Origin: a virus
Strand: one strand, 5' to 3'
DNA: 27,263 nucleotides
IMG/VR virus record: IMGVR_UViG_3300034071_001522
Location: 1-27,263 of that record
Shown here: piece after piece, positions 19,846 through 27,108 of the stretch
Layout: each line of letters opens with the position of its first letter
Numbering within the stretch: the first letter of the stretch is position 1
Translations under genes and position numbers: made by a program
Notes under the pieces: model-generated
What the model saw: the letters and a program-made list of their open reading frames with translations, nothing else
The model's database searches: none
What the model was told of the DNA's origin: nothing

Positions 19846-22322
19846 GCGAAAAATTCCTCTAGTGTTGATTTTTGTTCTGTTGTCCAATTAATAACATCAG
19901 TGATAGAATTAAGCGGTTCTAGGAACGATTTATTAAATTGAGTCTCACGATCAATGTACTTATCTAGATGAATCAGTTCTTTAGGAAGTTCGTCGGGAAC
20001 AGCAATTACTGATTCTTGAAGCGGATTGGGAGTTTTCAAATAAGCAAATCTAATCTTATCACCGTCTGAGATCCTAGGAACATTTCTCAATTTATTTTTA
20101 TCAAGAATATGATTGAATATCAATGCGCCTTTGACGTGAATTGGTGTTCCCTTTTTATAAAGGATAGACTTGTCGATATACTTATACATGCCTTTCACTC
20201 CACGAGGAAAGGCAACATCTTCAAAAGGCAATGTTAAAAACTCTTCACGGAACTTCTTAATAAACTCGTGAAGTTCCTCTTGAGTTCCGTTCATAATAAT
20301 GCTTAGAGCTTTTTTAATGTTCTCTCGACACGCTTTTGGAGTGCTTGAACGTACCGCCTCAATACCTTGGAGCTTGAGCTTGGGTTCAGCATATTGTACG
20401 CCTTCAACATTCCAAGCGTTGAGGATATACATTTTCTTGCCACGCCAAATACCTTTGTTTGCAATTGTTTCCCTCTTCATTTTCATTTTTTGTTGATAAG
20501 CGTTCATATAAACAGCAAGTTCATCATAACACTTATCAAGATAAGGCTGAATTTTTTGTTCGCAGAATTGATCAATCGCTGCAACAATTTTCAATTCATC
20601 ATCAGTATCTAGGTGCGCTACCAAAGCATCCATTTCAACATAGATAGAATCTGTGTCGGATGCAATAACAAAATCTATATCTGCCACATTATGATTATTA
20701 AGAAGTTTATTCATATACCAGTTCATCTTCTTTTCTATCCAACGAATAGATAACTGACCGGACATAGTAATTGCTTCGGAATGATCAAAGCTGAACCAAC
20801 GGAAGAACTGATTAGCCAACGCACCGTAAGCTGAGTTTAGCTGGATTTTTTTGGCCATTTGCATGTTGTGATAGCGAGCAACTAATTTCTCGTCCTCCGA
20901 GTTAGGATTATTCTCATAACGCTGCTTTGCTTCAATCATCAACTTCTTATATTTGGTGCGGTCATTATACATGCGCTCCATCAATGCAGGTAAGAAACCT
21001 TGTTCGTCTTTGCGATACAAACAACCATTAGCTGCATGAGAATATTCTTTATTGAATTTATCAATTTCAAAAGTTCCACGCAATAATTCATCAACGGAAG
21101 GAAACGGAACTTTGGTCATGAATGTTTCTGGGCTGATATTATACTGCATAATCAAATGCGGATATAGACTATTCAAGTCAAAAGAAACAACCCATTTACT
21201 TAATCCAATCTTTGGTTCCTTAACGTGACCCCCGATTAGAGATCCTTCCATAATCTGTCGCTTTAATGGAGGAATGACAACATTTTTCTCCAGAAGATAA
21301 TTATGAATAATAATATCCCATGGCCGCACAGTTGTCATAACGTCAGGATAATTAACCTTGGCGTCATAAGACAATGCCATGGTTTGTTCAAGAAACTTTA
21401 ACTTATCTTCTAGACGATCAACAAGAACACAATCGTGAATATTATATTCAATAAACTTTTGGTAGTTATTTTTGTAGAGCTCAAGAAGGTTACCATATTC
21501 CGAGTAGTCAATCTTCTTTTCGCCAAGTTCAACCTGAGCAATAAAGTCCAGTTTATATGACTCTTGGTTACCAAACATAAATTTGCGATATAATTGGTAA
21601 TAATCAAGAACGGATATTCCAGCAGGATTATAAGACTGGTTTTCCTTCCCTCTGAACTCGACAATCTTTTCATCGAGAATACGCCATGGCGATAGGCGTT
21701 TAGCTTCTTTTTCATTAAAAAGATTTTTGATACGATTAACAGTATACGGAATATCAAAGAACTCAATATTCCATCCCGTGATGACATCTATATCTAACCC
21801 TTCCCAGCATTCGAGGAACTTTTGTATGAGTTCGTATTCGTCTTTACACTTTACGTAGAAAGTGTTATCATCATCAGTGTGAAAATCTCCGCAACCAAAA
21901 ACATAATTACGGTTGCGACTTCGCAAGGTAATAGCAGTAATTGGTTTATCGGCTCTCTGAATATCAGGAAATCCCTCGTCGGCAGCACACTCAATATCAA
22001 TAGTAGCAATATTAACAAGTTTTGGATCATAATCGATATCGCCTTTAAAGGTATCAAAGATATACAGATATGGGAATGTTGTTAGACCATAGATTTCCAT
22101 ATTAGAAACCTGATCATAACGATTAATAAAATCTCTGGCTTCGGTGATTGAATCAAATTCTAATTTTTCAACTGGCTTACCATCAAGAGTCTTATATTTA
22201 CCGCCATTCTTTGTGATAAACAAATACGGTTTATAATTTACAACATCAGTATATCTTAAACCTTTATCAAATCCTCGCACATACATGCGATTTCCACGTT
22301 GAAACACATTCGTATAAAACAT
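19842..22322 (-). CDS. 43: Family B DNA polymerase, T4 gp43
   Basis: The replicative polymerase with 3'-5' proofreading, 826 aa (T4: 898). Exonuclease motifs: IDIE (D109, E111), TGWNIEFFDIPY (about 182-193), YNIHDCVLVDRL (D297). Polymerase motifs: A DLNSLYP (382-388), B KKIQLNSAYG (491-500), C ASDTDSIYVEM with DTDS at 556-559. All catalytic acids are present. The tail STLEEFFA resembles the clamp-binding end of T4 polymerase. GGAGG lies close before the ATG. No classical promoter was found in the 78 bases upstream, which begin with the FtsH terminator, so it may depend on read-through or on a phage-specific middle promoter. Confidence 0.97.
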   Translation of the reverse strand: MFYTNVFQRGNRMYVRGFDKGLRYTDVVNYKPYLFITKNGGKYKTLDGKPVEKLEFDSITEARDFINRYDQVSNMEIYGLTTFPYLYIFDTFKGDIDYDPKLVNIATIDIECAADEGFPDIQRADKPITAITLRSRNRNYVFGCGDFHTDDDNTFYVKCKDEYELIQKFLECWEGLDIDVITGWNIEFFDIPYTVNRIKNLFNEKEAKRLSPWRILDEKIVEFRGKENQSYNPAGISVLDYYQLYRKFMFGNQESYKLDFIAQVELGEKKIDYSEYGNLLELYKNNYQKFIEYNIHDCVLVDRLEDKLKFLEQTMALSYDAKVNYPDVMTTVRPWDIIIHNYLLEKNVVIPPLKRQIMEGSLIGGHVKEPKIGLSKWVVSFDLNSLYPHLIMQYNISPETFMTKVPFPSVDELLRGTFEIDKFNKEYSHAANGCLYRKDEQGFLPALMERMYNDRTKYKKLMIEAKQRYENNPNSEDEKLVARYHNMQMAKKIQLNSAYGALANQFFRWFSFDHSEAITMSGQLSIRWIEKKMNWYMNKLLNNHNVADIDFVIASDTDSIYVEMDALVAHLDTDDELKIVAAIDQFCEQKIQPYLDKCYDELAVYMNAYQQKMKMKRETIANKGIWRGKKMYILNAWNVEGVQYAEPKLKLQGIEAVRSSTPKACRENIKKALSIIMNGTQEELHEFIKKFREEFLTLPFEDVAFPRGVKGMYKYIDKSILYKKGTPIHVKGALIFNHILDKNKLRNVPRISDGDKIRFAYLKTPNPLQESVIAVPDELPKELIHLDKYIDRETQFNKSFLEPLNSITDVINWTTEQKSTLEEFFA

Positions 22323-22385
22323 TAATCCTCCAATAAGCGCAATCCGGACTTAATTGTCCCACAGATGCAACATATATTATAATAT

Positions 22386-22413
22386 AAAAAGCTGAGGGAG
22401 TCAATCCCTCAGC
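22386..22413 (-). terminator. Intrinsic terminator containing the FtsH stop codon
   Basis: On the minus strand GCTGAGGGA (22405-22413) pairs with TCCCTCAGC (22391-22399) around TTGAC, then five T and an AT-rich run. The TGA stop of ftsH lies in the loop, so the last codons form the upstream arm. Confidence 0.88.
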
Positions 22414-24197
22414 GGTACTTTTCCATCTAACAGATCAACAATTTCTTGACCTGATAGAGTCTCGTATTCAAGCAATCCCTTTGCTAGCGTATCAAGCTGC
22501 TTTCTATGCTTCTTAAGAATAGACATAGCAGTATAATATGCATCATCAAGAATACTTCTTACTTCATCGTCAATTTGTTTCTGAGTTTGTTCAGCAACCT
22601 TTGGACCATGAAATACATCTGAGTTTGGATCAGTGTATGCTACTTTACCAAGATGCTTAGAGAAACCAAACTGTGTGACCATAGCACGAGCAATTCTTGA
22701 TGCTTGCTGAATATCAGCAGCTGCACCAGAAGTTACATTGTCATCGCCGAAAACTAATTCTTCAGCTGCACGTCCACCCATTGCCATTGCTAAATGAGCA
22801 ATCATTTCTTTACGAGACTGCGAGATTTGATCACGTTCTGGCAGAGACTGAACCATGCCCAAAGCACGACCACGTGGAATGATTGTTGCCTTATGAATCG
22901 GAACAGAACCTTCCATCTTAAGAGATACAAGAGCATGTCCACCTTCATGATAGGCAGTCATCTTCTTTTCTTCTTCAGACATAACAAGAGTGCGACGTTC
23001 TGCTCCCATAAGAATCTTATCACGAGCATCTTCAAATTCTAGAGCAGTAACAATTCGCTTTGAACGTCGTGCTGCTAGTAGTGCTGCTTCATTGATAAGA
23101 TTTGCTAGATCAGCGCCAGAGAAACCTGGAGTGCCACGAGCAATTACTTTAAGATCGACATCCGCCCCCAAAGGAACATTACGAGAGTGGACTTTAAGAA
23201 TTTTCTCACGTCCTGTAATGTCCGGGTTGGATACAGTAATCTGTCGATCAAAACGGCCAGGACGAAGAAGGGCAGGATCAAGCACATCCACACGGTTTGT
23301 GGCTGCAACAATAATGATACCTTCGTTGTCATTGAATCCATCCATTTCAACAAGTAGAGAGTTAAGCGTTTGTTCACGTTCATCATTACCACCATTCATT
23401 CCTGAATTACGATTACGACCAACAGCGTCAATTTCGTCGATAAAGATAATACATGGAGCATTTTTCTTTGCCTGTTCAAACATATCACGCACACGAGATG
23501 CGCCGACGCCAACAAACATTTCAACGAAATCAGAACCAGATAGGTGAAAGAATGGAACGCCTGCCTCGCCTGCTACTGCCTTAGCAAGTAGAGTCTTACC
23601 AGTTCCTGGAGGTCCAACAAGTAGAACGCCCTTTGGAATCTTACCACCAAGGCGTTCGAACTTAGTAGGATCTTCAAGAAACTCTACAACTTCCTGTAGA
23701 TCTTCCTTTGCTTCATCAACGCCAGCAACATCTTCAAATGTTATTTTGATGTCTTCTGGATCGAGAAGTTTTGCTTTAGACTTACCCATTCCCATTGCGC
23801 CGCCCATTCCACGACCAGCACCACGACGAGAAATCCAAAGCCAAAGAGCAAAGAATAGAAGAATTGGAGCAAGATTGATAAACAAATTAGTAAAGAATCC
23901 ACCTTCGTTTGGTGGTTCTGCATTAATTTGAATTTTCTTATTATCTATTTTCTGTAAGAATGTACTTACAGAAGGAACGTAAGTATTAAACTGTCTGTTA
24001 TCAATAAAATGTCCAGTAACTTCGTTGCCCGAAATAGTCAAATCGTGCACTCGATTCTCGTCAAGTTGAGCAACGAGCTCGCTGAAACTAATTTGTCTTG
24101 AGTGAGTTCTTGTAGATGCTGTATCATTCCAGATAGCAAACATCGTCAACGATGCTAAGATCACGAGAACCCAAGGAGTTAGCTTTCTCCAATCCAT
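22401..24197 (-). CDS. ftsH: FtsH-type membrane AAA+ zinc protease
   Basis: An ATP-driven protease of the inner membrane that degrades membrane and regulatory proteins. All parts are present in 598 aa: TM1 (about 7-24), a periplasmic domain, TM2 (about 102-123), Walker A GPPGTGKT (195-202), Walker B IIFIDE (250-255), the [13 protein letters not shown] pore loop and second region of homology, zinc motif HEGGH (417-421) and third ligand D495 in AAADIQ. The C-terminus stops just past the last helix, shorter than typical bacterial copies. HEGGH with [18 protein letters not shown] resembles alphaproteobacterial FtsH, suggesting acquisition from a host. It has its own early promoter and terminator. 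Confidence 0.96.
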   Translation of the reverse strand: MDWRKLTPWVLVILASLTMFAIWNDTASTRTHSRQISFSELVAQLDENRVHDLTISGNEVTGHFIDNRQFNTYVPSVSTFLQKIDNKKIQINAEPPNEGGFFTNLFINLAPILLFFALWLWISRRGAGRGMGGAMGMGKSKAKLLDPEDIKITFEDVAGVDEAKEDLQEVVEFLEDPTKFERLGGKIPKGVLLVGPPGTGKTLLAKAVAGEAGVPFFHLSGSDFVEMFVGVGASRVRDMFEQAKKNAPCIIFIDEIDAVGRNRNSGMNGGNDEREQTLNSLLVEMDGFNDNEGIIIVAATNRVDVLDPALLRPGRFDRQITVSNPDITGREKILKVHSRNVPLGADVDLKVIARGTPGFSGADLANLINEAALLAARRSKRIVTALEFEDARDKILMGAERRTLVMSEEEKKMTAYHEGGHALVSLKMEGSVPIHKATIIPRGRALGMVQSLPERDQISQSRKEMIAHLAMAMGGRAAEELVFGDDNVTSGAAADIQQASRIARAMVTQFGFSKHLGKVAYTDPNSDVFHGPKVAEQTQKQIDDEVRSILDDAYYTAMSILKKHRKQLDTLAKGLLEYETLSGQEIVDLLDGKVPLRD

Positions 24198-24211
24198 GAT
24201 ATTACCTTTCT

Positions 24212-24239
24212 ACTATATAACCGCAATTAATTATATAGT
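24212..24239. promoter_or_regulatory. Inverted repeat over the ftsH promoter (possible operator)
   Basis: ACTATATAA (24212-24220) and TTATATAGT (24231-24239) form a perfect 9-bp inverted repeat with ten bases between. The right arm contains most of the -10 box of the ftsH promoter, and the left arm lies in the first transcribed bases. No other promoter in the window has such a repeat. Confidence 0.5.
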
Positions 24240-24258
24240 GTTCCTTAATATAAGTCAA
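24230..24258 (-). promoter_or_regulatory. Early promoter of ftsH
   Basis: TTGACTT with -35 at 24253-24258, 17-base spacer and a perfect TATAAT (24230-24235) on the minus strand, 33 bases before the ftsH ATG. It is the closest of the set to the sigma70 consensus. Confidence 0.82.
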
Positions 24259-24259
24259 A

Positions 24260-24922
24260 TTATTCAACTCGAGCAGCTTGGAAATGCATCCCGTCTGGTC
24301 TTGACCATGGCCCTCCCCAAACCCAACCTTCTTCTTTAAATGCTTTGACAATTAGAGAGTTCTCTGTGAAAGAATACTTATTGTATCCTGGTTTCTTACC
24401 AAGCATATTATAAGGCGCTGCTATGTCAATAGCAAGTCCATAAGCATGTGTAGATAGAGAATGGCCGCCACGCATGTTACGAATATTCCACGATCCAGAG
24501 AAAATGTGTAGCTGTTGAGCTTTAATCTTATCGTAGTCTCTACCATTCTCGTCCCACACATACGTAAGAACACGAACAAGAGAGTCAGAACAAATCTTAT
24601 TCATCCAGGTCTTAGTAATTTTAATATCATCCATCCACATAGTGTATGGTAGATTAACCTGAACCATGTGTTTCTTAAAGGTTCCGCCATAATCAGGAAC
24701 ACCAAATTTCTTGCGTAGTTCTGATTGTAGAGGCCAGACGTTTTTCTTGAGTTTAGATACGGTAGGAACGTTCGCTTCTTTGACGGTGTTAGTAACTGTT
24801 ACGAACTTTGTTTCATCTGCTTCTTTTACTGCAACATCGGTAGTGTATAATTTACCGTCATGAATAAATGTTTCTTTGCCAGCTTTCCTCGCAGCAGCAA
24901 ATGCTTCTTTGAATGTAGCCAT
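24260..24922 (-). CDS. M15-type peptidase (endolysin-like) with virion-type N-terminal module
   Basis: A zinc DD/LD-peptidase fold: GGHSLSTHAYGLAIDIAAP (about 151-169) gives the S-x-H-x6-D zinc site and PDGMHFQ (about 208-214) the third His, with a Trp-rich GWVWGGPWSRPD before it. Such enzymes cut peptide stems of peptidoglycan. There is no signal peptide. The first 30 residues, TFKEAFAAARKAGKETFIHDGKLYTT, repeat a module in the 579-aa virion-type protein, so the enzyme may be carried in the particle rather than being a simple late endolysin. Length 220 aa; AGGAG precedes the ATG. It lies between Hsp20 and FtsH, behind a hairpin that could reduce its transcription early. Confidence 0.9.
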   Translation of the reverse strand: MATFKEAFAAARKAGKETFIHDGKLYTTDVAVKEADETKFVTVTNTVKEANVPTVSKLKKNVWPLQSELRKKFGVPDYGGTFKKHMVQVNLPYTMWMDDIKITKTWMNKICSDSLVRVLTYVWDENGRDYDKIKAQQLHIFSGSWNIRNMRGGHSLSTHAYGLAIDIAAPYNMLGKKPGYNKYSFTENSLIVKAFKEEGWVWGGPWSRPDGMHFQAARVE

Positions 24923-24943
24923 AATATTCTCCTAATAATGAAA

Positions 24944-24963
24944 GGGAGAGCCGAAGCTCTCCC
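24944..24963 (-). terminator. Hairpin between hsp20 and the M15 gene, probable partial terminator
   Basis: GGGAGAGC (24956-24963, minus sense) pairs with GCTCTCCC (24944-24951) around TTCG. The following bases (TTTCATTATT) are T-rich but broken, so termination may be partial, reducing the M15 transcript relative to hsp20. Confidence 0.65.
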
Positions 24964-24974
24964 TTATTTAGAAG

Positions 24975-25421
24975 TTATTTGATGTCTACTTTCTTCGGCT
25001 TCTTTTCCTCAGGAACAACGTTCTCTAGGAAGATCTTTAGCATACCATTAACATATTCAGCGTTCTTCACTTCAACAGTATCAGCAAGAGTAAACTTGCG
25101 AGTAAACACTCTATCTGCTATACCTTTAAAAAGATACTGAACAGGATTATCGATAGGATCGATCTCATCGACAGTAAATCCACCCTTTACTACAAGAGTG
25201 TTGTTTGCTAATTCAATGTCGAGATTATGCTTACCGAAACCAGCCAATGCGAGTTCAATAGTATAGTTGTTGTCATCCACCTTTACAATATTATATGGAG
25301 GCCAGTGGGTTGCTTTTGCGTAGGTTTCTTGGGCGGTAGCTAAGTTCTTTAGCATGCGATCGGCGCCAACAAACCACTTATCGATATTACCTGTGTTGAA
25401 TGAAAATACATCATTAGTCAT
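24975..25421 (-). CDS. Small heat shock protein, Hsp20/IbpA family
   Basis: An ATP-independent chaperone that holds unfolding proteins. The 148-aa product has the alpha-crystallin domain from YNIVKVDDNNYTIELALAGF (about 43-62) through LDIELANNTLVVKGGF to the class A signature DRVFTRKFTLADTVEVKNAEYVNGMLKI (about 103-130), and a basic tail (EEKKPKKVDIK). It lacks an obvious C-terminal I-x-I; VDIK is a weak stand-in. T4-like phages of marine bacteria often carry one. It has an early promoter (25479-25507), AGGAG before the ATG and a hairpin behind it, so high early expression is likely. Confidence 0.95.
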   Translation of the reverse strand: MTNDVFSFNTGNIDKWFVGADRMLKNLATAQETYAKATHWPPYNIVKVDDNNYTIELALAGFGKHNLDIELANNTLVVKGGFTVDEIDPIDNPVQYLFKGIADRVFTRKFTLADTVEVKNAEYVNGMLKIFLENVVPEEKKPKKVDIK

Positions 25422-25478
25422 TTTTATTCTCCTATTAAGCGAGTTTACTTTTGTATCCCTTACGGCGATACTTTACAT

Positions 25479-25507
25479 AATATAATATACATTGCACAAA
25501 AAGTCAA
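25479..25507 (-). promoter_or_regulatory. Early promoter of hsp20
   Basis: TTGACTT with -35 at 25502-25507, 17-base spacer and TATATT (25479-25484) on the minus strand. It leaves a leader of about 50 bases before the hsp20 ATG, the longest in the set, in a region without other signals I can name. Confidence 0.72.
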
Positions 25508-25510
25508 GGG

Positions 25511-25753
25511 TTATTTGCGCATATATTCACCACCATTCCATGTTCGACCTTCTGGCCAATACTGATGGCCATCTTTTGGCCAATTGTAAGGATTTTCTTT
25601 TACGTTAGGCGGTTCGATGTTATCATAATCTTCATGACGAATTCTATCTTTATAGTAATGTCTATAACGTCTATGATCCATTTTTCTTCCAGGTTTATCG
25701 CTTGATGCGCAAGTAATACCAAACCCTGGATGTTTTCTATAAGATCTACTCAT
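25511..25753 (-). CDS. Small basic protein, MSRSYRK type, 80 aa
   Basis: I start at MSRSYRKHPGFGITCASSD, which has a perfect AGGAGG six bases upstream; an earlier in-frame start lacks one. The N-terminus MSRSYRK is a common opening of small basic phage/prophage proteins of unknown function. Then follow RRYRHYYKDRIRHEDYDN and a Trp/Tyr/Pro-rich end (NPYNWPKDGHQYWPEGRTWNGG). The charge suggests nucleic-acid binding, but there is no known motif. It is the last gene before the hsp20 promoter. Confidence 0.75.
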   Translation of the reverse strand: MSRSYRKHPGFGITCASSDKPGRKMDHRRYRHYYKDRIRHEDYDNIEPPNVKENPYNWPKDGHQYWPEGRTWNGGEYMRK

Positions 25754-25763
25754 AAGACACCTC

Positions 25764-25985
25764 CTAATGAAGTTTCTTGCCGAATGTTTCTTTTGCAACC
25801 ACATATACTGACATATTATATCTGTCCATAATAAAGATGGGAGTCATGTTAGCCGCTTTATATTCATCAGCAGCCTTTAAAACTGTTCTAATACCAGATT
25901 CTTCGTCTTCGGGAATATATTGAACTGCTTCTCTCATAACCTCTTCAGAAACTTGAATCATATTATCGAGATTAGGTTTTCTCAT
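25764..25985 (-). CDS. Hypothetical 73-aa protein
   Basis: Reads MRKPNLDNMIQVSEEVMREA, then EDEESGIRTVLKAADEYKAANMTPIFIMDRYNMSVYVVAKETFGK. It is helical with a short hydrophobic strand pair near the C-terminus. No family recognised. The start overlaps the upstream stop by 14 bases with only a weak AAGAAAG site; Met9 could be the true start. Confidence 0.65.
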   Translation of the reverse strand: MRKPNLDNMIQVSEEVMREAVQYIPEDEESGIRTVLKAADEYKAANMTPIFIMDRYNMSVYVVAKETFGKKLH

Positions 25986-26322
25986 TATTATCTTTCTTAA
26001 AATAAGACATATACTGTGTGGCAGAATACATAAATGTTTTATAACTAAAAACTGTCAAATAAAATACGTTTCTATACCATTCATAAACTGGATTTCTTGC
26101 CAGTACATCCTTATCTTTTTCTTTTTTCTTCTTATGCTTTTTGTCTAATAATTGTTTATTATTTATAACAAACGCATAAAATTCCATGTTCTTTTCGACC
26201 ATTTCTTCACCAACTATCAATAACTGTTCAGTTGGCATCAGCTTTTTCATTCTTTTGTAAAACTTTTTTCTTCTTTTTGCCGCATGATACTGATCTAACA
26301 GAATTTCATCCAGTTCATTCAT
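25972..26322 (-). CDS. Hypothetical basic 116-aa protein
   Basis: The N-terminal half is very basic (AAKRRKKFYKRMKKLM; LDKKHKKKKEKDKD) and the C-terminal third is aromatic-rich (YEWYRNVFYLTVFSYKTFMYSATQYMSYF), perhaps membrane-associated though not a clean span. Start and upstream stop overlap as ATGA without a good ribosome site, pointing to coupling with the phosphoribosyltransferase. No family recognised. Confidence 0.65.
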   Translation of the reverse strand: MNELDEILLDQYHAAKRRKKFYKRMKKLMPTEQLLIVGEEMVEKNMEFYAFVINNKQLLDKKHKKKKEKDKDVLARNPVYEWYRNVFYLTVFSYKTFMYSATQYMSYFKKDNNEKT

Positions 26323-26684
26323 ATAATATCCATGGTAAAAACTGCTCTAATATAATGCTGTGGGTCAAACGGGATACGATTGCGAGCAAATACAACGAAT
26401 CCTAGATCATCACCAGTCATTACTTCCTTCATTGATTTGCCTGTAGTGTATACATCATCAACAACCAAACGTAATGGATGCCCAGGAGTAATATACTTTT
26501 CTAAGGCTTGCGCCAGTTTAGTGCCACCACGAGGAATACCGTAAACACTACCAAATCTAGTACGCTCATTGATGATCCTTGCTATACAATCCCAGTCTGC
26601 ATCTGATAATGCATCGCACTCGATTTTCCAGTTTAACTCATGACCAGCGTGGGAAATAAACTTTCCTTCTTGAAATAGATTCAT
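26319..26684 (-). CDS. Phosphoribosyltransferase-like protein
   Basis: The PRPP-binding motif of type I phosphoribosyltransferases is clear: LRLVVDDVYTTGKSM (about 71-85) with two Asp and TTGKS. The preceding SVYGIPRGGTKLAQAL (about 47-62) is the expected loop around the PRPP/pyrophosphate site. At 121 aa it is shorter than orotate or adenine enzymes, so it is a minimal member; the base it uses, if any, is unknown. Similar short forms occur in many T4-like phages, probably for nucleotide salvage. ATGA overlaps link it to both neighbours. Confidence 0.85.
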   Translation of the reverse strand: MNLFQEGKFISHAGHELNWKIECDALSDADWDCIARIINERTRFGSVYGIPRGGTKLAQALEKYITPGHPLRLVVDDVYTTGKSMKEVMTGDDLGFVVFARNRIPFDPQHYIRAVFTMDII

Positions 26685-26935
26685 GTTTTATTCCGTTTCT
26701 TCTTAAACAAATACCACTGGAGCCTAATAAACCCAATGACTCTGTTTATATAGTCTATCAGATAAACATCACGCTTGTTATTGAGCAACCATAATCTATC
26801 ATAATCTGCCTGTAGAGCAGAGATTAGATAAGCAGCCTTGCGAGGAACAGACATACATTGAACATGATTGTTCTTTTCAATCCAGTCTGCTAACTCGTGT
26901 AGTTGCTTAATTATTTCGTCGTGGTCATTCATCAT
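26681..26935 (-). CDS. Hypothetical 84-aa helical protein
   Basis: Starts MMNDHDEIIKQLHELADWIE; either of two adjacent ATGs could be used, with GGGG just upstream. The sequence is helical, has two Cys-free ends around one Cys, and finishes with an aromatic, basic tail (GFIRLQWYLFKKKRNK) that might touch the membrane. No family recognised. It overlaps both neighbours in ATGA and belongs to the same transcription unit. Confidence 0.7.
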   Translation of the reverse strand: MMNDHDEIIKQLHELADWIEKNNHVQCMSVPRKAAYLISALQADYDRLWLLNNKRDVYLIDYINRVIGFIRLQWYLFKKKRNKT

Positions 26936-27108
26936 GCACCCCAGTAAATTACTTCTTCTATTTTACGTCCATATAAAATACCACCATCATTATAACCACG
27001 TATTCTAAGAAGAATTTTTAAGTCGGAAGAAAACATAGTGTAGTCAAGAAAACCATACTCTCTCATAAGCAGTTCGAATGTAGGATTGGCCCATTCTTCG
27101 TCATTCAT
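26932..27108 (-). CDS. Hypothetical 58-aa protein
   Basis: A 58-codon frame from ATG to TGA, beginning MNDEEWANPTFELLMREYGF and ending EEVIYWGA. It overlaps the next start (ATGA) and the upstream stop by eight bases, the same coupling as its neighbours. The composition is protein-like, with aromatic and acidic residues. No family recognised. Confidence 0.65.
   Translation of the reverse strand: MNDEEWANPTFELLMREYGFLDYTMFSSDLKILLRIRGYNDGGILYGRKIEEVIYWGA

Noticed and set aside
22990-23547. 185-aa open frame on the plus strand opposite ftsH
   Set aside because: It is a shadow of the FtsH coding region: Arg/Ser-rich low-complexity product, no ribosome site, and the minus strand encodes an unmistakable FtsH.
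24260-24922. The M15 peptidase as ordinary endolysin with holin/spanin neighbours
   Set aside because: No holin or spanin pair is adjacent, and the N-terminal module links it to virion-type proteins, so a plain lysis-cassette reading is not supported.
26160-26167. Exact minus-strand TATAAATA late box
   Set aside because: It lies inside the 116-aa coding region, in very AT-rich codons, and is not close to a gene start that would use it. Probably chance.
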